Shown: positions 36,836-46,600, numbered from the stretch's first letter. The stretch: DNA of 64,000 nt from Chryseobacterium sp. G0162 (GCF_003815715.1 NZ_CP033922.1:1439001-1503000), one strand, 5' to 3'. A program made the numbers and translations. The notes: generated from the letters alone by a model not told the origin.

Positions 36836-37966
36836 TTACTTATTTCTAGCCTGTAATATCCAATGGATAATGTCACTCAAAACAAGCTCTGTATTTCCAA
36901 GATTACAATGATTTTCAGCCCTATTGTACTTGGTGTACATTTTATAGGTAAGTGACTTTACATTAGGTAAAGCATCAATCACTCTTTTGTATAATTCAAC
37001 GGGGATAAAGTGATCTTCATTGGAACCTAGGAGTAAAAAGTCCTGGGTAATCTTTGGTCCGATACTTTCCATTTCAAAATGTTGAGCTTTTTTGATATAA
37101 TCATAAGGTGTTTCCACATTCATACTGAACATTCCGTGCTGCATTGCCCATTTCACCAGAGGATCAACATCCATTTTCTTTTGAATAAGCACATTGACTT
37201 TTTCTTTTTCTTTTGCATCCATCAACATTCTTAATTCATGAGGAACTTTAGTCAATATGATCTCATAAAAACTAGGCATAATTCCCCAAGCTACTACTCT
37301 TTGAATACGATTTTCAAATGCAGCAGCTCTCGGTGCCAACATTCCTCCTAAAGACAACCCAATTAAAGTTACATTTTCCAATTGATAGGCATCTAAAATA
37401 GTTTTAATGGGCTTTTCCCATTCATGGGTATAATAAATTCCGGATTCTCTTAAAGCCCCTCCCTGCCCCGGACCATCAAAAATGTACACAGCAATTCCTT
37501 CAGATACCAGGCGCTGAACTACTGGTAAAAATTCTTCCATGTAGGAATCATTTCCCCCATGAATAATCACAGTATCTTTTATTTCTTCTTGAGGAAGACA
37601 GATCCAAACAGGTAATTTTCCATTTTCATAGTCCATCTCATCCCTTCTGATTTCCTTTTCAAAAATGATTTTGTGATATTCGTAGAATAAAGATTTTGAT
37701 TTGGAATATAATTTTGATTTTTCAGAGGTTCCATCTGCTTCAAAAAACTCTGTCATCCTGTAATACCCAATAGCTTTAGGAATCTGTTTATTGGCTTCTG
37801 CTTCTTTAGCAAGAGAACTCATTTCCTTTACCCAATCTTCTGTGGTATTGATTCTGGATGCTATTGTTTTGATTTCTTCCAGATCTCCATTTCCCCACAT
37901 TAAGGTTCTGTTCAGTTGAAAATTAAAATTGGCTTCATCATGCAATTGATACGTTCCTTTTTTCAT
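36836..37966 (-). CDS. Alpha/beta hydrolase (FrsA-like esterase)
   Basis: The start is placed at the ATG beginning MKKGTYQLHDEANFN (376 residues), because the longer frame opens with TTG at 38017. The core shows an oxyanion strand TVIIHGGNDSYMEEF, IFDGPGQGGALR, and the nucleophile elbow LIGLSLGGMLAPRAA. A late LLGSNEDHFIP carries the Asp and NHCNLGN the catalytic His. The long N-terminal cap resembles FrsA/DUF1100 hydrolases. It lies 124 nt downstream of a Crp-like regulator on the same strand, the likely controlling gene. Confidence 0.85.
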   Translation of the reverse strand: MKKGTYQLHDEANFNFQLNRTLMWGNGDLEEIKTIASRINTTEDWVKEMSSLAKEAEANKQIPKAIGYYRMTEFFEADGTSEKSKLYSKSKSLFYEYHKIIFEKEIRRDEMDYENGKLPVWICLPQEEIKDTVIIHGGNDSYMEEFLPVVQRLVSEGIAVYIFDGPGQGGALRESGIYYTHEWEKPIKTILDAYQLENVTLIGLSLGGMLAPRAAAFENRIQRVVAWGIMPSFYEIILTKVPHELRMLMDAKEKEKVNVLIQKKMDVDPLVKWAMQHGMFSMNVETPYDYIKKAQHFEMESIGPKITQDFLLLGSNEDHFIPVELYKRVIDALPNVKSLTYKMYTKYNRAENHCNLGNTELVLSDIIHWILQARNK

Positions 37967-38090
37967 TATGTTTCTATTTTGGTGAAAAAATGGTATGCTG
38001 TATTTTTCTTTCAGCAATACCTTGCTAGCTAAACTTTTTCGAAATTAGTTTTTAAGTTTAGCTTTTCTTTTCACCTGGATTAAAAAAGGA

Positions 38091-38636
38091 TTATTTCTGT
38101 TGAGCTCTTACTTTGCTCAGTTGTTGTTGCGTCATCCCAAGGTATCCGGCAATATATCCAAGATTGATTCTCTGGAGCCATTCCGGATGAGCAGCCACAA
38201 AATCATCATAACGCTGATCTGTAGTTTTGATTTGAAGATCCATCAGCCTGCAGCCCATCGTGATTAAACTCTCAGCAAATAAATCTTCCATAAACTGCTG
38301 CATTTCGGGATTGTTTAATTTCAACTCAAGAAGTTGACGGTAAGGCAATCTGAATATTTCGCTATGATCTTCAATGACTTCAATTCCAAATGGAACTGCC
38401 TTTCCGGACAATACGCTTGAAAAAAGAGCTATAAAACTATGATCTGAACTGATCCAATGGGTATGATCCTGTGCTTTATCGTCATAGTAAAAGATTCTGG
38501 CCACTCCTTTTTTAATGTAAAATAAGTCACGGTGCACCTGATCGATATCCATCAATATTTCTTTTTTACGATAGATATTGCTATCAAATAAATGAATGAA
38601 ATTTTCGATAACCTTCAAGTTCTTTTCACTGATCAT
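38091..38636 (-). CDS. Crp/Fnr family transcriptional regulator
   Basis: This 181-residue protein has an N-terminal cyclic-nucleotide-binding-like beta roll (about residues 20-115, with FYIKKGVARIFYYDD) and a compact C-terminal HTH (INLGYIAGYLGMTQQQLSKV). At 181 residues it is shorter than E. coli CRP (210), as is usual for Bacteroidota Crp-like regulators. It precedes the alpha/beta hydrolase gene on the same strand and probably regulates that neighbour. The ligand is unknown. Confidence 0.88.
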   Translation of the reverse strand: MISEKNLKVIENFIHLFDSNIYRKKEILMDIDQVHRDLFYIKKGVARIFYYDDKAQDHTHWISSDHSFIALFSSVLSGKAVPFGIEVIEDHSEIFRLPYRQLLELKLNNPEMQQFMEDLFAESLITMGCRLMDLQIKTTDQRYDDFVAAHPEWLQRINLGYIAGYLGMTQQQLSKVRAQQK

Positions 38637-38769
38637 TTTTATATGTTTTTAATTGAGGAATTTCTACGTTAAAGACAAAATATCTACTCTTCCATTTATT
38701 AGATAAACAGAATTAATAATTAAAATATGTTCAGTAGTTGGGATAAAATATTAATAAACAGATGATATG

Positions 38770-39534
38770 TTAATTCAAGATTCCATTCATTTCAGTTAAA
38801 ATGACAGGCTTTCCATCAGTGATTAAAATGGTATGTTCATGTTGTGCCATATAGCCGCCTTTGTTCCCTACCATCGTCCAGCCATCTTTTAATTCTACAG
38901 CAAGATTTGAGGAAGTAGAGATAAATGTTTCAATCGCCACTACAGAATTTTTCTTAAAACGTCTGGTATCGAAACGGTTTTTATAATTCAATAACTCATC
39001 GGGCTCCTCATGTAAGCTTCTTCCTACACCATGTCCGCCAAGATTTTTAATGACTTTAAAGCCTTTTTTCTTTGCTTCTGTCTCCATTAAAAATCCGATA
39101 TCTGCTATTTTCACACCACCTTTTATATTATCAATTGCTTTTTGAAGAATATCTTTAGAAGCATTTACCAATGTCTGATGCTGATGGATGTCTTCCCCAA
39201 TCACGAAGGATCCTCCATTATCAGCCCAATATCCGCTGAGTTCTGCAGAAACATCTATGTTAATGAGGTCACCTTCCTTCAAAACTCTTTGATCTGTGGG
39301 AATTCCGTGGCAAAATTCGTTATCTACACTGATGCAAGTCCATCCGGGAAATCCGTAGGTAAGATAAGGTGCAGACTTAGCTCCGAAATCAGCAAGTATT
39401 TTGGCACCATATTCATCAAGCTCCTTTGTGGTCATTCCTGGCTGAGCGTATTGCTTCATCTCTTTCAAGGTACAAGCAACCGCTTCACTCACTTTCTGCA
39501 TTCCGATTAACTGATCGTCGTTGGTAATTGACAT
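38770..39534 (-). CDS. map: Methionine aminopeptidase, type I
   Basis: This 254-residue enzyme removes N-terminal Met from nascent proteins. Metal ligands are D94 and D105 (INIDVSAELSGYWADNGG), H168 (NLGGHGVGRSLHEEP), E202 (VAIETF) and E233 (QHEHTILIT); H76 lies in FCHGIP. This copy is isolated and not beside ribosomal protein genes, so the genome may have a second map gene; that is an inference. No close terminator is visible after the stop. Confidence 0.94.
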   Translation of the reverse strand: MSITNDDQLIGMQKVSEAVACTLKEMKQYAQPGMTTKELDEYGAKILADFGAKSAPYLTYGFPGWTCISVDNEFCHGIPTDQRVLKEGDLINIDVSAELSGYWADNGGSFVIGEDIHQHQTLVNASKDILQKAIDNIKGGVKIADIGFLMETEAKKKGFKVIKNLGGHGVGRSLHEEPDELLNYKNRFDTRRFKKNSVVAIETFISTSSNLAVELKDGWTMVGNKGGYMAQHEHTILITDGKPVILTEMNGILN

Positions 39535-39747
39535 GATTTTATTTTTGGGTTGGATTTGAATTTCAATACTAAGAAGTATTAGCTATTGAAAAAGACAAAG
39601 TTAAAGAATATAAATTTCTTTTATTAAGAAAATAGGGCGTAATGAGTTCTTAATGAATATATTGGTTTTCTATTTATGTTGGTATAAGCAAAATGTTTGT
39701 GCCAGCGGAGATATTTTTAATAATATAAAGATTTTCTAAGCCATGTA

Positions 39748-39782
39748 AAAAAACCATTGCTGATCTAGCAATGGCTTTTTTG
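39748..39782. terminator. Terminator-like hairpin
   Basis: An A-run, CCATTGCT, a 5-nt loop, AGCAATGG and a T-run. It has A and T tails on both sides and lies between map and the IS110 region. Confidence 0.65.
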
Positions 39783-39790
39783 TTATTGAG

Positions 39791-39816
39791 GACACGAGCA
39801 TGATGCTCGCGCGAGC
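39791..39816. repeat. 26-bp repeat related to the inverted-repeat element at 42950-43013
   Basis: GACACGAGCATGATGCTCGC followed by GCGAGC agrees with the right arm of that element (42988-43013) at 19 of 26 positions by eye. It also contains its own palindrome GAGCAT-g-ATGCTC. It sits at the left side of the IS110 region. Confidence 0.5.
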
Positions 39817-39860
39817 CTTTAGATTTGCATAATTATAAATTACTTAGTTTTATAAAAAAC

Positions 39861-39940
39861 AACCAGACCAACAAAGTGCACCTTCGCGCCAGCAAAGTTA
39901 ATGACTTATCCCCCGATTAGGACTCTGTTGGTTTTTACTG
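39861..39940 (+). ncRNA. Candidate bridge-RNA region of the IS110 element
   Basis: ACCAACA at 39867-39873 pairs with TGTTGGT at 39926-39932 across about 52 nt, and T-residues follow. IS110-group elements encode a bridge RNA in the non-coding end upstream of the transposase, and this is the only such space here. The fold and guide loops are not established; this is a positional inference. Confidence 0.25.
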
Positions 39941-40029
39941 AAAAGCATCAGATTAGTAATTAAGGTTTTGAGACCTATTATCAAGGTTTTGATATGATTT
40001 CAGTATCGGTTGTTCTAAAATGTATTGCT

Positions 40030-41025
40030 ATGAACAAATTTAAAAATTTTGTGGGAATTGATATTTCCAAAGAGTATTTTGATGCTGTTCTGCTATCCCC
40101 AAATAGAACAAGCATTCACAATCAGTTTCGCAATGATTTGCAAGGAGTAAAAGCTTTTCAGAAATGGCTTAAATCTGAAAAAGTAAATTTTGAAGAAACT
40201 CTAATCTGTATGGAGCATACAGGGATGTATGGAAAAATCTTATCTAAAACCCTCATCGCTTCTGGTTTTAGTATTTGGATAGAAATGTCCTTCAGAATTA
40301 TACGAAGTATGGGTATACAGCGAGGTAAAAATGACAAGATAGATGCCGAAAGAATTGCCAGATATGCACAAAAGAATCAAGAAGATGCCAGGCTTTATAA
40401 AGCTCCAAAAAAAGTATTAGAAAAAATAAGAGCCTTGCTTGCCTTACGGGAAAAGCTCGTTGTTTTTAGGGCTTCGCTTTTAAAAAACGTGAAGGAAATG
40501 AAATCTTTTGATGCAGATATTTCAAAAATGAATGAAAGACATCAAAAAGCAACTATAAAAGGCTTAGATAATGATATTAAAAAAATAGAAAAGCAGCTGG
40601 ATATCCTGGTATCTGAAGATGAAAATGTTGAAAAAATTTATACTCAAGCCAGCTCCGTTCCAGGTGTAGGAAAATTTACCGCTTTGCTGCTGATCTGCTT
40701 TACCAATGAGTTTACTTTGTTTGAAACTCCCAGGCAATTAGCCTGCTATTGTGGCGTTGTTCCCTTTGAATATACTTCCGGAAAAAGTGTAAGAGCAAAG
40801 CCAAAGGTTCATCACATGGCCAATAAACAGCTCAAAAAACAATTTCACATGTGTGCTTTATCCAGCATTGTACATCATTCAGAAATGAAAGAATATTATC
40901 AAAGAAAAGTAGAAGAAGGTAAAAATAAAATGCTGGTTATTAATAATATAAAAAATAAAATCATTCACAGAATCTGTGTCTGTGTGAAGGAGAACAGGTT
41001 ATATATCACAAAGAATATAGCTTAA
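40030..41025 (+). CDS. IS110 family transposase (DEDD recombinase)
   Basis: This 331-residue protein starts MNKFKNFVGIDISKEYFDAV; an in-frame ATG at 39994 is less likely. The RuvC-like DEDD residues are D11 (GIDIS), E62 (MEHTGMYG), and D102 and D105 (KNDKIDAERIARYA). The C-terminal Transposase_20 domain is seen in SSVPGVGKFTALLLICF, CYCGVVPFEYTSGKSVRAK and the following residues. It catalyses RNA-guided recombination in this family. It looks intact and sits between map and the toxin locus. Confidence 0.93.
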   Translation: MNKFKNFVGIDISKEYFDAVLLSPNRTSIHNQFRNDLQGVKAFQKWLKSEKVNFEETLICMEHTGMYGKILSKTLIASGFSIWIEMSFRIIRSMGIQRGKNDKIDAERIARYAQKNQEDARLYKAPKKVLEKIRALLALREKLVVFRASLLKNVKEMKSFDADISKMNERHQKATIKGLDNDIKKIEKQLDILVSEDENVEKIYTQASSVPGVGKFTALLLICFTNEFTLFETPRQLACYCGVVPFEYTSGKSVRAKPKVHHMANKQLKKQFHMCALSSIVHHSEMKEYYQRKVEEGKNKMLVINNIKNKIIHRICVCVKENRLYITKNIA

Positions 41026-41117
41026 TTGTATTAAATTTACATTGTCAAAGCTAAGCGCAACAGGCTCTGATGGGGACAATCTGCGAGGAATAAACTTTGA
41101 TACCAACGAATAATAAC

Positions 41118-41146
41118 AAAAGGAAGGTAAAATATTCCTTCCTTTT
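41118..41146. terminator. Terminator after the transposase region
   Basis: AAAAGGAAGG and CCTTCCTTTT enclose a 9-nt AT-rich loop. Confidence 0.7.
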
Positions 41147-41205
41147 AATTTTATTATTCAGAGGTTTTGTATGCCTAAGAAACCCCTAAAAAAATACAAT
41201 TTTTT

Positions 41206-41394
41206 TCTTGTGTAAGTCATAGTAATCGGGGGGTATCCTTGGATTATCTCGTAGGGTCTACGGATATTCTACTGGATAAAAATATTGTCGCTAAAATTTT
41301 AGATATACAAAAACTAAAAGAGAACGATAGACAACATGTCTTCGCTCTCCTTGATGCATTCCTTAAACAAACTAAACTACAAAGCATTTTATAA
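41206..41394 (+). pseudogene. C-terminal fragment of an XRE-family regulator
   Basis: The open frame ending at TAA 41392-41394 reads NRGVSLDYLVGSTDILLDKN and continues to a KENDRQHVFALLDAFLKQ tail. This matches the end of Bacteroidota XRE regulators after the HTH. No start codon or HTH precedes it. The missing front lies on the IS110 side, so the gene was cut during an insertion or deletion there. Confidence 0.6.
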
Positions 41395-41400
41395 AATAAC

Positions 41401-41425
41401 AAAGCCACTCAAACGAATGGCTTTT
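41401..41425. terminator. Terminator-like hairpin
   Basis: AAAGCCA and TGGCTTT enclose a 10-nt loop with T-run, between the XRE fragment and the end of the toxin-cassette genes. Confidence 0.6.
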
Positions 41426-41429
41426 ACAA

Positions 41430-42017
41430 TTAGACCTGTATTAGTAATAATTTTTTATAAAGCTCATTTTTAGGCTTTGCTTTTGTAAATTCATTATCAT
41501 TTTTAAATTTTAATTGTAAACGGCGAAGTTGTTCAATATTTATTCCAAATAAATTTTCTTTAAATTCAATATATTCATAATCTTCTAAGTATAAGAAGTC
41601 TAATGTGTTAAAAGTAAAACTCAAACAATCTATTTTAAATTTTTCTTCTATATTTTTATTGTAAATTATTTCATCAAATAAATCTATCTCTAAGTATTTA
41701 TAGGTGAACTCTATAAATGAATAAAAAGAAAAAGAATTAGTAAAATTTTCTGTTAATTTAATTAAATCTTCATAGTTAACTTTTTCCCATAATTCAGGTA
41801 AGCATATAAACAACTGAACGGTATATGTTGGATTTACATTTTCAAAATTACAAAGTAAAAATTCTAAATAATTAACAGACCGAATTTTCTCAATGAATCC
41901 GTTTTTTTCAATAAAAAACCTATCTATAGGAAAATATTGTATCACCTCTTTTGTGGAGCTAATTGCCATCTGAGAAGACAATTCTTTAACCTCATTTCCA
42001 ATGTTTATTTTATTCAT
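41430..42017 (-). CDS. Candidate immunity protein of the orphan toxin cassette
   Basis: This 195-residue, AT-rich, Phe/Tyr/Asn-rich acidic protein has no signal peptide. It begins 2 nt after the stop of the toxin-tip ORF at 42020-42949, the usual place for an immunity gene. It contains repeated aromatic-acidic stretches such as LDFLYLEDYEYIEFKEN. No known immunity family is recognised, so the role is inferred from position only. Confidence 0.55.
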   Translation of the reverse strand: MNKINIGNEVKELSSQMAISSTKEVIQYFPIDRFFIEKNGFIEKIRSVNYLEFLLCNFENVNPTYTVQLFICLPELWEKVNYEDLIKLTENFTNSFSFYSFIEFTYKYLEIDLFDEIIYNKNIEEKFKIDCLSFTFNTLDFLYLEDYEYIEFKENLFGINIEQLRRLQLKFKNDNEFTKAKPKNELYKKLLLIQV

Positions 42018-42019
42018 GT

Positions 42020-42949
42020 TTATTCTACTGAAAAAGTTCTCAATTTAGCTCTACTTACATCTAGCCCCATATTTGATAATATTGTTGGAAATTGCTGAGC
42101 TTCTGCTGCAGAAGGTTGATAATGTCCAGAGGCATTATTGATTTCCATTACTTGACCTTTAAATAACCTTAGTTGGCCTGCAGCTTGAACTTCATTAGCT
42201 CCTCCAGATAAATTAAAGTGCCCAGTTCCTACTTTAAGCTCGCCAGACGCAGTTACCACAAAATCAAAACGACCATTTGTTACAGCTCTTCCTGATAATG
42301 AAATATTTCCATCAGCTATGGTTGCCCCTAAATTTTGAAAAGCTTCACCCACCTGTGGAGCTGTATTTTTAACATTTATTAAGTTGCTTGCTTCTTCAAC
42401 TGCATTCACTGCTTTCGCCGCTCTTCCGTAACCGCCAAACATATTCATGCCTCCGCTTGCGAAATCTCTTCTAGCTTCTAAGGTCCCTGCCCCAATTAAT
42501 CTAGCAGTCCTATCTCCAAAACTTTCCCCATTATTATATCCTGGGTTATTTTGCCATTGCCTATAATTCTCTAAAGGACTATTTCCATTGGTATCAACAT
42601 TTGCATTTTGAATTAAACCAAATAATCTAGTTTGCCCCTCAGCAACACGTTCAACTTGCCCAACCTCTAATGTACCTTTTGAATTACCTCCAAACCAGCT
42701 CTTGACTTCTTTCCAAGCCCTACTTAAAAAACCAGGTGGATCTCCTTCTAGTCTTCCATCAGGATCTATAAAACGTAAAGGATTATTGTATGCATATCTA
42801 TAAGGAGACCAAGCTCTTTTTACTTCAGCCAGCGGATCAACAACTCCCCATCGTCCAAGATCAGGCATGTAGAACCTCGCCCCATAATCATACATCCCTG
42901 TTTCCTGCAACTCCTTGCCGTTGTACTTGTAACTATATAATCTCCCCAA
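42020..42949 (-). CDS. Orphan RHS core fragment with second toxin tip
   Basis: This frame opens with a TTG at the edge of the inverted-repeat element. It begins with RHS core sequence ([20 protein letters not shown], then DPDGR near residue 66) and continues into a C-terminal tip unlike the main RHS tip. The tip has a [19 protein letters not shown] segment and a GHYQPS motif, as in uncharacterised polymorphic toxin domains. Without its own ATG and RHS shell it is probably a silent cassette, kept for exchange with the main gene. An immunity-like gene follows at once. Confidence 0.6.
   Translation of the reverse strand: MGRLYSYKYNGKELQETGMYDYGARFYMPDLGRWGVVDPLAEVKRAWSPYRYAYNNPLRFIDPDGRLEGDPPGFLSRAWKEVKSWFGGNSKGTLEVGQVERVAEGQTRLFGLIQNANVDTNGNSPLENYRQWQNNPGYNNGESFGDRTARLIGAGTLEARRDFASGGMNMFGGYGRAAKAVNAVEEASNLINVKNTAPQVGEAFQNLGATIADGNISLSGRAVTNGRFDFVVTASGELKVGTGHFNLSGGANEVQAAGQLRLFKGQVMEINNASGHYQPSAAEAQQFPTILSNMGLDVSRAKLRTFSVE
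42879..42928 (-). repeat. 50-bp segment identical to 44441-44490
   Basis: These 50 bp, encoding part of [16 protein letters not shown], match the main RHS gene base for base. They provide homology for recombination that could swap the toxin tip. Confidence 0.85.
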
Positions 42950-43013
42950 GCTAGTGCAAGCATCTTGCTCGTATCTATATTACTTTTGACACAAACGTGA
43001 CGCTTGCGCCAGC
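42950..43013. repeat. 64-bp inverted-repeat element inserted in the RHS fragment
   Basis: Left arm 42950-42975 and right arm 42988-43013 are imperfect inverted repeats (18 of 26 positions by eye) around a 12-nt centre. It replaces the RHS core between YYP and YSYKYNGKE and carries an in-frame TAA. A related arm lies at 39791-39816. It looks like a tiny MITE-like unit. Confidence 0.65.
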
Positions 43014-43127
43014 AATGGGTAATAATCATTGGCATCTGTGATTTCAAGAACACCTGCGCTGTTTCTTCCAAAACTTATCCTCGCATTTCCAAGGTGATCC
43101 TTGTATTGGTAAATACAGCTAATTGAT
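43014..43127 (-). pseudogene. RHS core remnant upstream of the inserted element
   Basis: Read on the minus strand this gives [20 protein letters not shown] and on to a TDANDYYP end. It is parallel to [20 protein letters not shown] in the main RHS protein. It breaks off in unrelated sequence at about 43127, and the frame runs into the stop inside the 64-bp element. Confidence 0.75.
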
Positions 43128-43130
43128 AAT

Positions 43131-43158
43131 AAAAATATCACACAAATCCTTTTGTGTG
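43131..43158 (-). terminator. Terminator after the main toxin-immunity operon
   Basis: CACACAAA and TTTGTGTG enclose a 4-nt loop. On the minus strand an AT-rich T-run follows. It separates the active operon from the orphan cassette. Confidence 0.6.
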
Positions 43159-43168
43159 GCAGCTTGGG

Positions 43169-43690
43169 TTATTTACAATTTATTTTAGGAGGTTGAGTTA
43201 TAGAAATATTTGATGTAATTTTTTTATATCTAGTTAAATCTTTCATACAAAAAAAATAACTAACTCCTTTCTTCTTATCATCTATATTATATTCAATAAC
43301 ATCTGTATTATATTCAATTAATCCATATTGTCCTAATTTATTAATTACTGAAGAATCTAATTTATCTTGACTATTATCACTCCAATAAAATATTTTACCA
43401 TTATATTCTACATATTTTGTAGGCAACCTATTTAAAGGCTTATCATTTTCTATATAAAATTTATTTGGATTACCAATAATATTTACTTGGATAATATTCT
43501 GATCTATATTTTTGTAAGAAACCGAAAAAATTTTATCATATTTTAGTAACGATGAAGTTTTATAAAAGTCATCTATAGCTTTCTTTACAGTGGTATTATA
43601 ACTATCTGAAACAGGAACTGTATTATTTTGTGCTGTACAAGACAATGATAATTGTAAAATTATTAGACATAAAAATATCTTCATTTTCAT
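43169..43690 (-). CDS. Lipoprotein, candidate immunity protein of the RHS toxin
   Basis: This 173-residue protein has a lipoprotein signal (FLCLIILQLSLSC, lipobox SLSC), so the mature protein starts CTAQNN and is membrane-anchored in the periplasm. The rest is Asn/Ile/Lys-rich with no recognised domain and a single C-terminal Cys. It starts 5 nt after the end of the RHS toxin gene, exactly where immunity genes sit in polymorphic toxin loci. A periplasmic lipoprotein fits an exported toxin. The role is inferred from position. Confidence 0.6.
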   Translation of the reverse strand: MKMKIFLCLIILQLSLSCTAQNNTVPVSDSYNTTVKKAIDDFYKTSSLLKYDKIFSVSYKNIDQNIIQVNIIGNPNKFYIENDKPLNRLPTKYVEYNGKIFYWSDNSQDKLDSSVINKLGQYGLIEYNTDVIEYNIDDKKKGVSYFFCMKDLTRYKKITSNISITQPPKINCK

Positions 43691-43695
43691 AGTAT

Positions 43696-46600
43696 TTAAT
43701 CATTTGTATAATCTACTTTTTCAACACCAGGTCCAGTTTCAGGTCTTGTTAATATTATAAAATTATGAACTAATTTGTATTCCTTCCAGCTATCCCTAAA
43801 ATCTCTATCAGCTTGTGAAGCAGATGTACTAGCACTTCTACTATACCCCAATGTAGGATGCGTATGAAAACTAGTATTTGTATATAATCCACGTCTCTTT
43901 AAGTCATTTCGATTAATAGTTGTAATAGAGTTTGAATAAGAATTACCTCCATAATCATCCATATAAACGCTATTAATTTTGGCATCTTTCGAATCCTCAT
44001 TAGATAAATAGGCTCCAGATAACTCAACTCCTACATAATCAGATAGCTTAACTGCAAAGTCCTCTAACTGCTTTAAGGTAGGTTGTCCTTTCTCTCCAAC
44101 ATTAATAATATTGTCACTAGTTTTAAAGTTTTGGCCATCCTTTAAAATTCCTTTCGCAATATTATCTACTTCTACTTTAGCTTCTCCTTTCTTATTATAT
44201 GCTACATTTCCATTTTTATCTGTTTTAACAATTCTATCAGGAAGATTATTCGTTTCTCCTACTTGTTTTACATCACCTGTTTTTATATTAAAGGTAAAAT
44301 CAGTCTTAGGAGCTCGTCCATCCGGATCAATAAACCTTATTGGGTTATCAAAAACATAATTATAAGGACTATGTCTTGTCATCTTCTCGGCCAATGGATC
44401 AACCACACCCCATCTACCTAAATCAGGCATATACATTCTAGCCCCATAATCATACATCCCTGTTTCCTGCAACTCCTTGCCGTTGTACTTATAACTCTTA
44501 TACCCACCTATTAATCCTTTGTTTCCTCCTATATGATTCAAGCCAAATGGATAATAATTGTTAGTATCTGTTACTTCCAGAACGCCTGCGCTGTCTTTAG
44601 CAAAGCTCACCCTTATATTTCCTAAGTGATCTTTATACTGGTAAATATAACGATTTTCTGTGAAACTGTAAAAACCTTCAGAAGTAGGTACAAAGTCTAA
44701 CTGCCACTTCGGTTTAGAAGGAAACATTCCCTCAATGGTCTTAGTATATGCCTGCTCTTCATAAGCAAAACTTGTTTTATCCAGTAATAAAGGTCCTCCC
44801 ATTAATCCATTATTATAATAACGATATTGAAAGCTATCCAGATAATCCGTGGTCGTGGTATCTCCTATATCTCCATCTTTTGCGCTATGCTTAGTTGTTC
44901 TAAGTTTTACTCCATCTGCACGATACAGGTGATTGATATTGGTATTATAATTCCATCCCAAAATTTTCTGACTTATAAAAAACTGATTAGTTAAATTCAG
45001 ATAATTATAGGAAATAATATTAATATTTTTATCCTTCATGTTAATCATATTTCCATTTACATCATAATCTATTATATTATTTCCGCCTTCATACCCGGTA
45101 TCATTCATCGCAGATTCTATCACCTGATTCAGGCGGTTTCCGGTATATTTATATTCAAGGTTATCTACCAATGCAGGAGTTTGACCTGATATTGGAGTGG
45201 CTTTTCGTTGCAGGGTATTGATGTTTCCATTCAGATCATAGGTAAGATATTCATCAAAATTACCATTGGCAGGATTAGTGGCATTAGGTTCTGAGTAAAA
45301 GCCATTTTTTAAACGGTTTAGAGGATCATATTCATAGTTGTATCTTTTCAGAATATCTTCTGAAGAATTCTTCCAGTCGATCTCTGCAATATTTCCGTTA
45401 AACTTCCCAGGTGATTTTGCTGAAGATACAGGATTATGATATTTTATTTCATACCCAAACAATCTTCCATTTAGATTAGAAGGATCATTGATCTTAGTCA
45501 TCCAACCACGGATATTGTACTTATAATCTATCTGCTGAAGCGCAGATCCTGCAGCAATGCCACCCACTTTTTTAGATTCCAGCTGGGAAAGTTCATTATA
45601 GGTATTCTGGGTAAGGATTTCTGTGGGATTAGCATCTACCTGATGTTTGTGTACCAGGAGCCTGTTCTGGTGGTCATAAGCAAAGGTTTCGGTGATGACT
45701 CTTTCTGTGTCTGTTTCCAGTCTCTTATGTCTGGTGATCACCGTTTGAGCTAGTCCTGCAAAATCCAGCTTGGATTCTGTTTGGGTATAACCTCCCAAAT
45801 GATTAATGGAATGGGTTCCTATCACTCGTCCTTTGGTATCATAGTATGTATAATTCTTGGTCCAGTTGTCATCTTCAATATTTTTTACCAGACTCATCAA
45901 AGGAAGTCCTTTGGTACTTTTCCCTTCCGGGGATACCGTTTCTTTTAACGTTTCTACTCCCTGAATGGTAGAAGGAAATGATGGATTAAAGTTATACCCC
46001 GGATAAGTATCATAATAGTTAACCGAAAAGACTGTTTCAAGATAAGGGAAATTGGTGTTAGTATAAAATATCTGCATTCCGTTTTTTGTAAAGCCGGTGG
46101 CAGATCCATTCTCAGTCATCACTGCATCTCCAATCATTGTCTGCATATAAGCTCTGCTGCTCCCACTCACAATACCTGTTATGATTACTCTTCCTAATGC
46201 ATCGTATTTTGTAAACAACCATTTATTCGTTGGGCTCATATTAGCATCCTGGGTAAATATTAATCGATCAGCCTTATCATAAACCATATATTCCCAACCT
46301 TTACCAGGAAGTTTCTTTTCTACCAGTCTTCCTCTTCCGTCGTAACGGTACTGGTAACAGAGATCATTGAGCAGAGATTCACTAATAGGTTTTTGAACCG
46401 CATTGGGAGGAATCACAAAGGCCAGCTGATCGTATTCGTTATACACATAGTAAGTATCTGCCTGCTCGGTGGAGCCCATCAGTTTTCTTACCAGCAAGGT
46501 TTGGCCTTTTCCGTTTTTGAACTCCACCGTTGGGTTTCCATCTTCATCTGTCACTGTATTCTTATACAAGGTACCAGGTGCATATAAAACAGCCGGAGAT

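Larger units (their letters stand above)
39850..41115 (+). mobile_element. IS110-family insertion sequence (ends approximate)
   Basis: The element is defined by its transposase at 40030-41025 and the non-coding flanks around it. IS110 elements lack usual terminal inverted repeats, so exact ends cannot be read. AAGGTTTTGA occurs twice in the upstream flank (39962-39971 and 39983-39992). The right flank runs to a terminator at 41118. Confidence 0.6.

Noticed and set aside
42820-43071. 83-codon minus-strand ORF across the inverted-repeat element
   Set aside because: Out of frame with the RHS core reading on both sides, so it is a by-product of the insertion.
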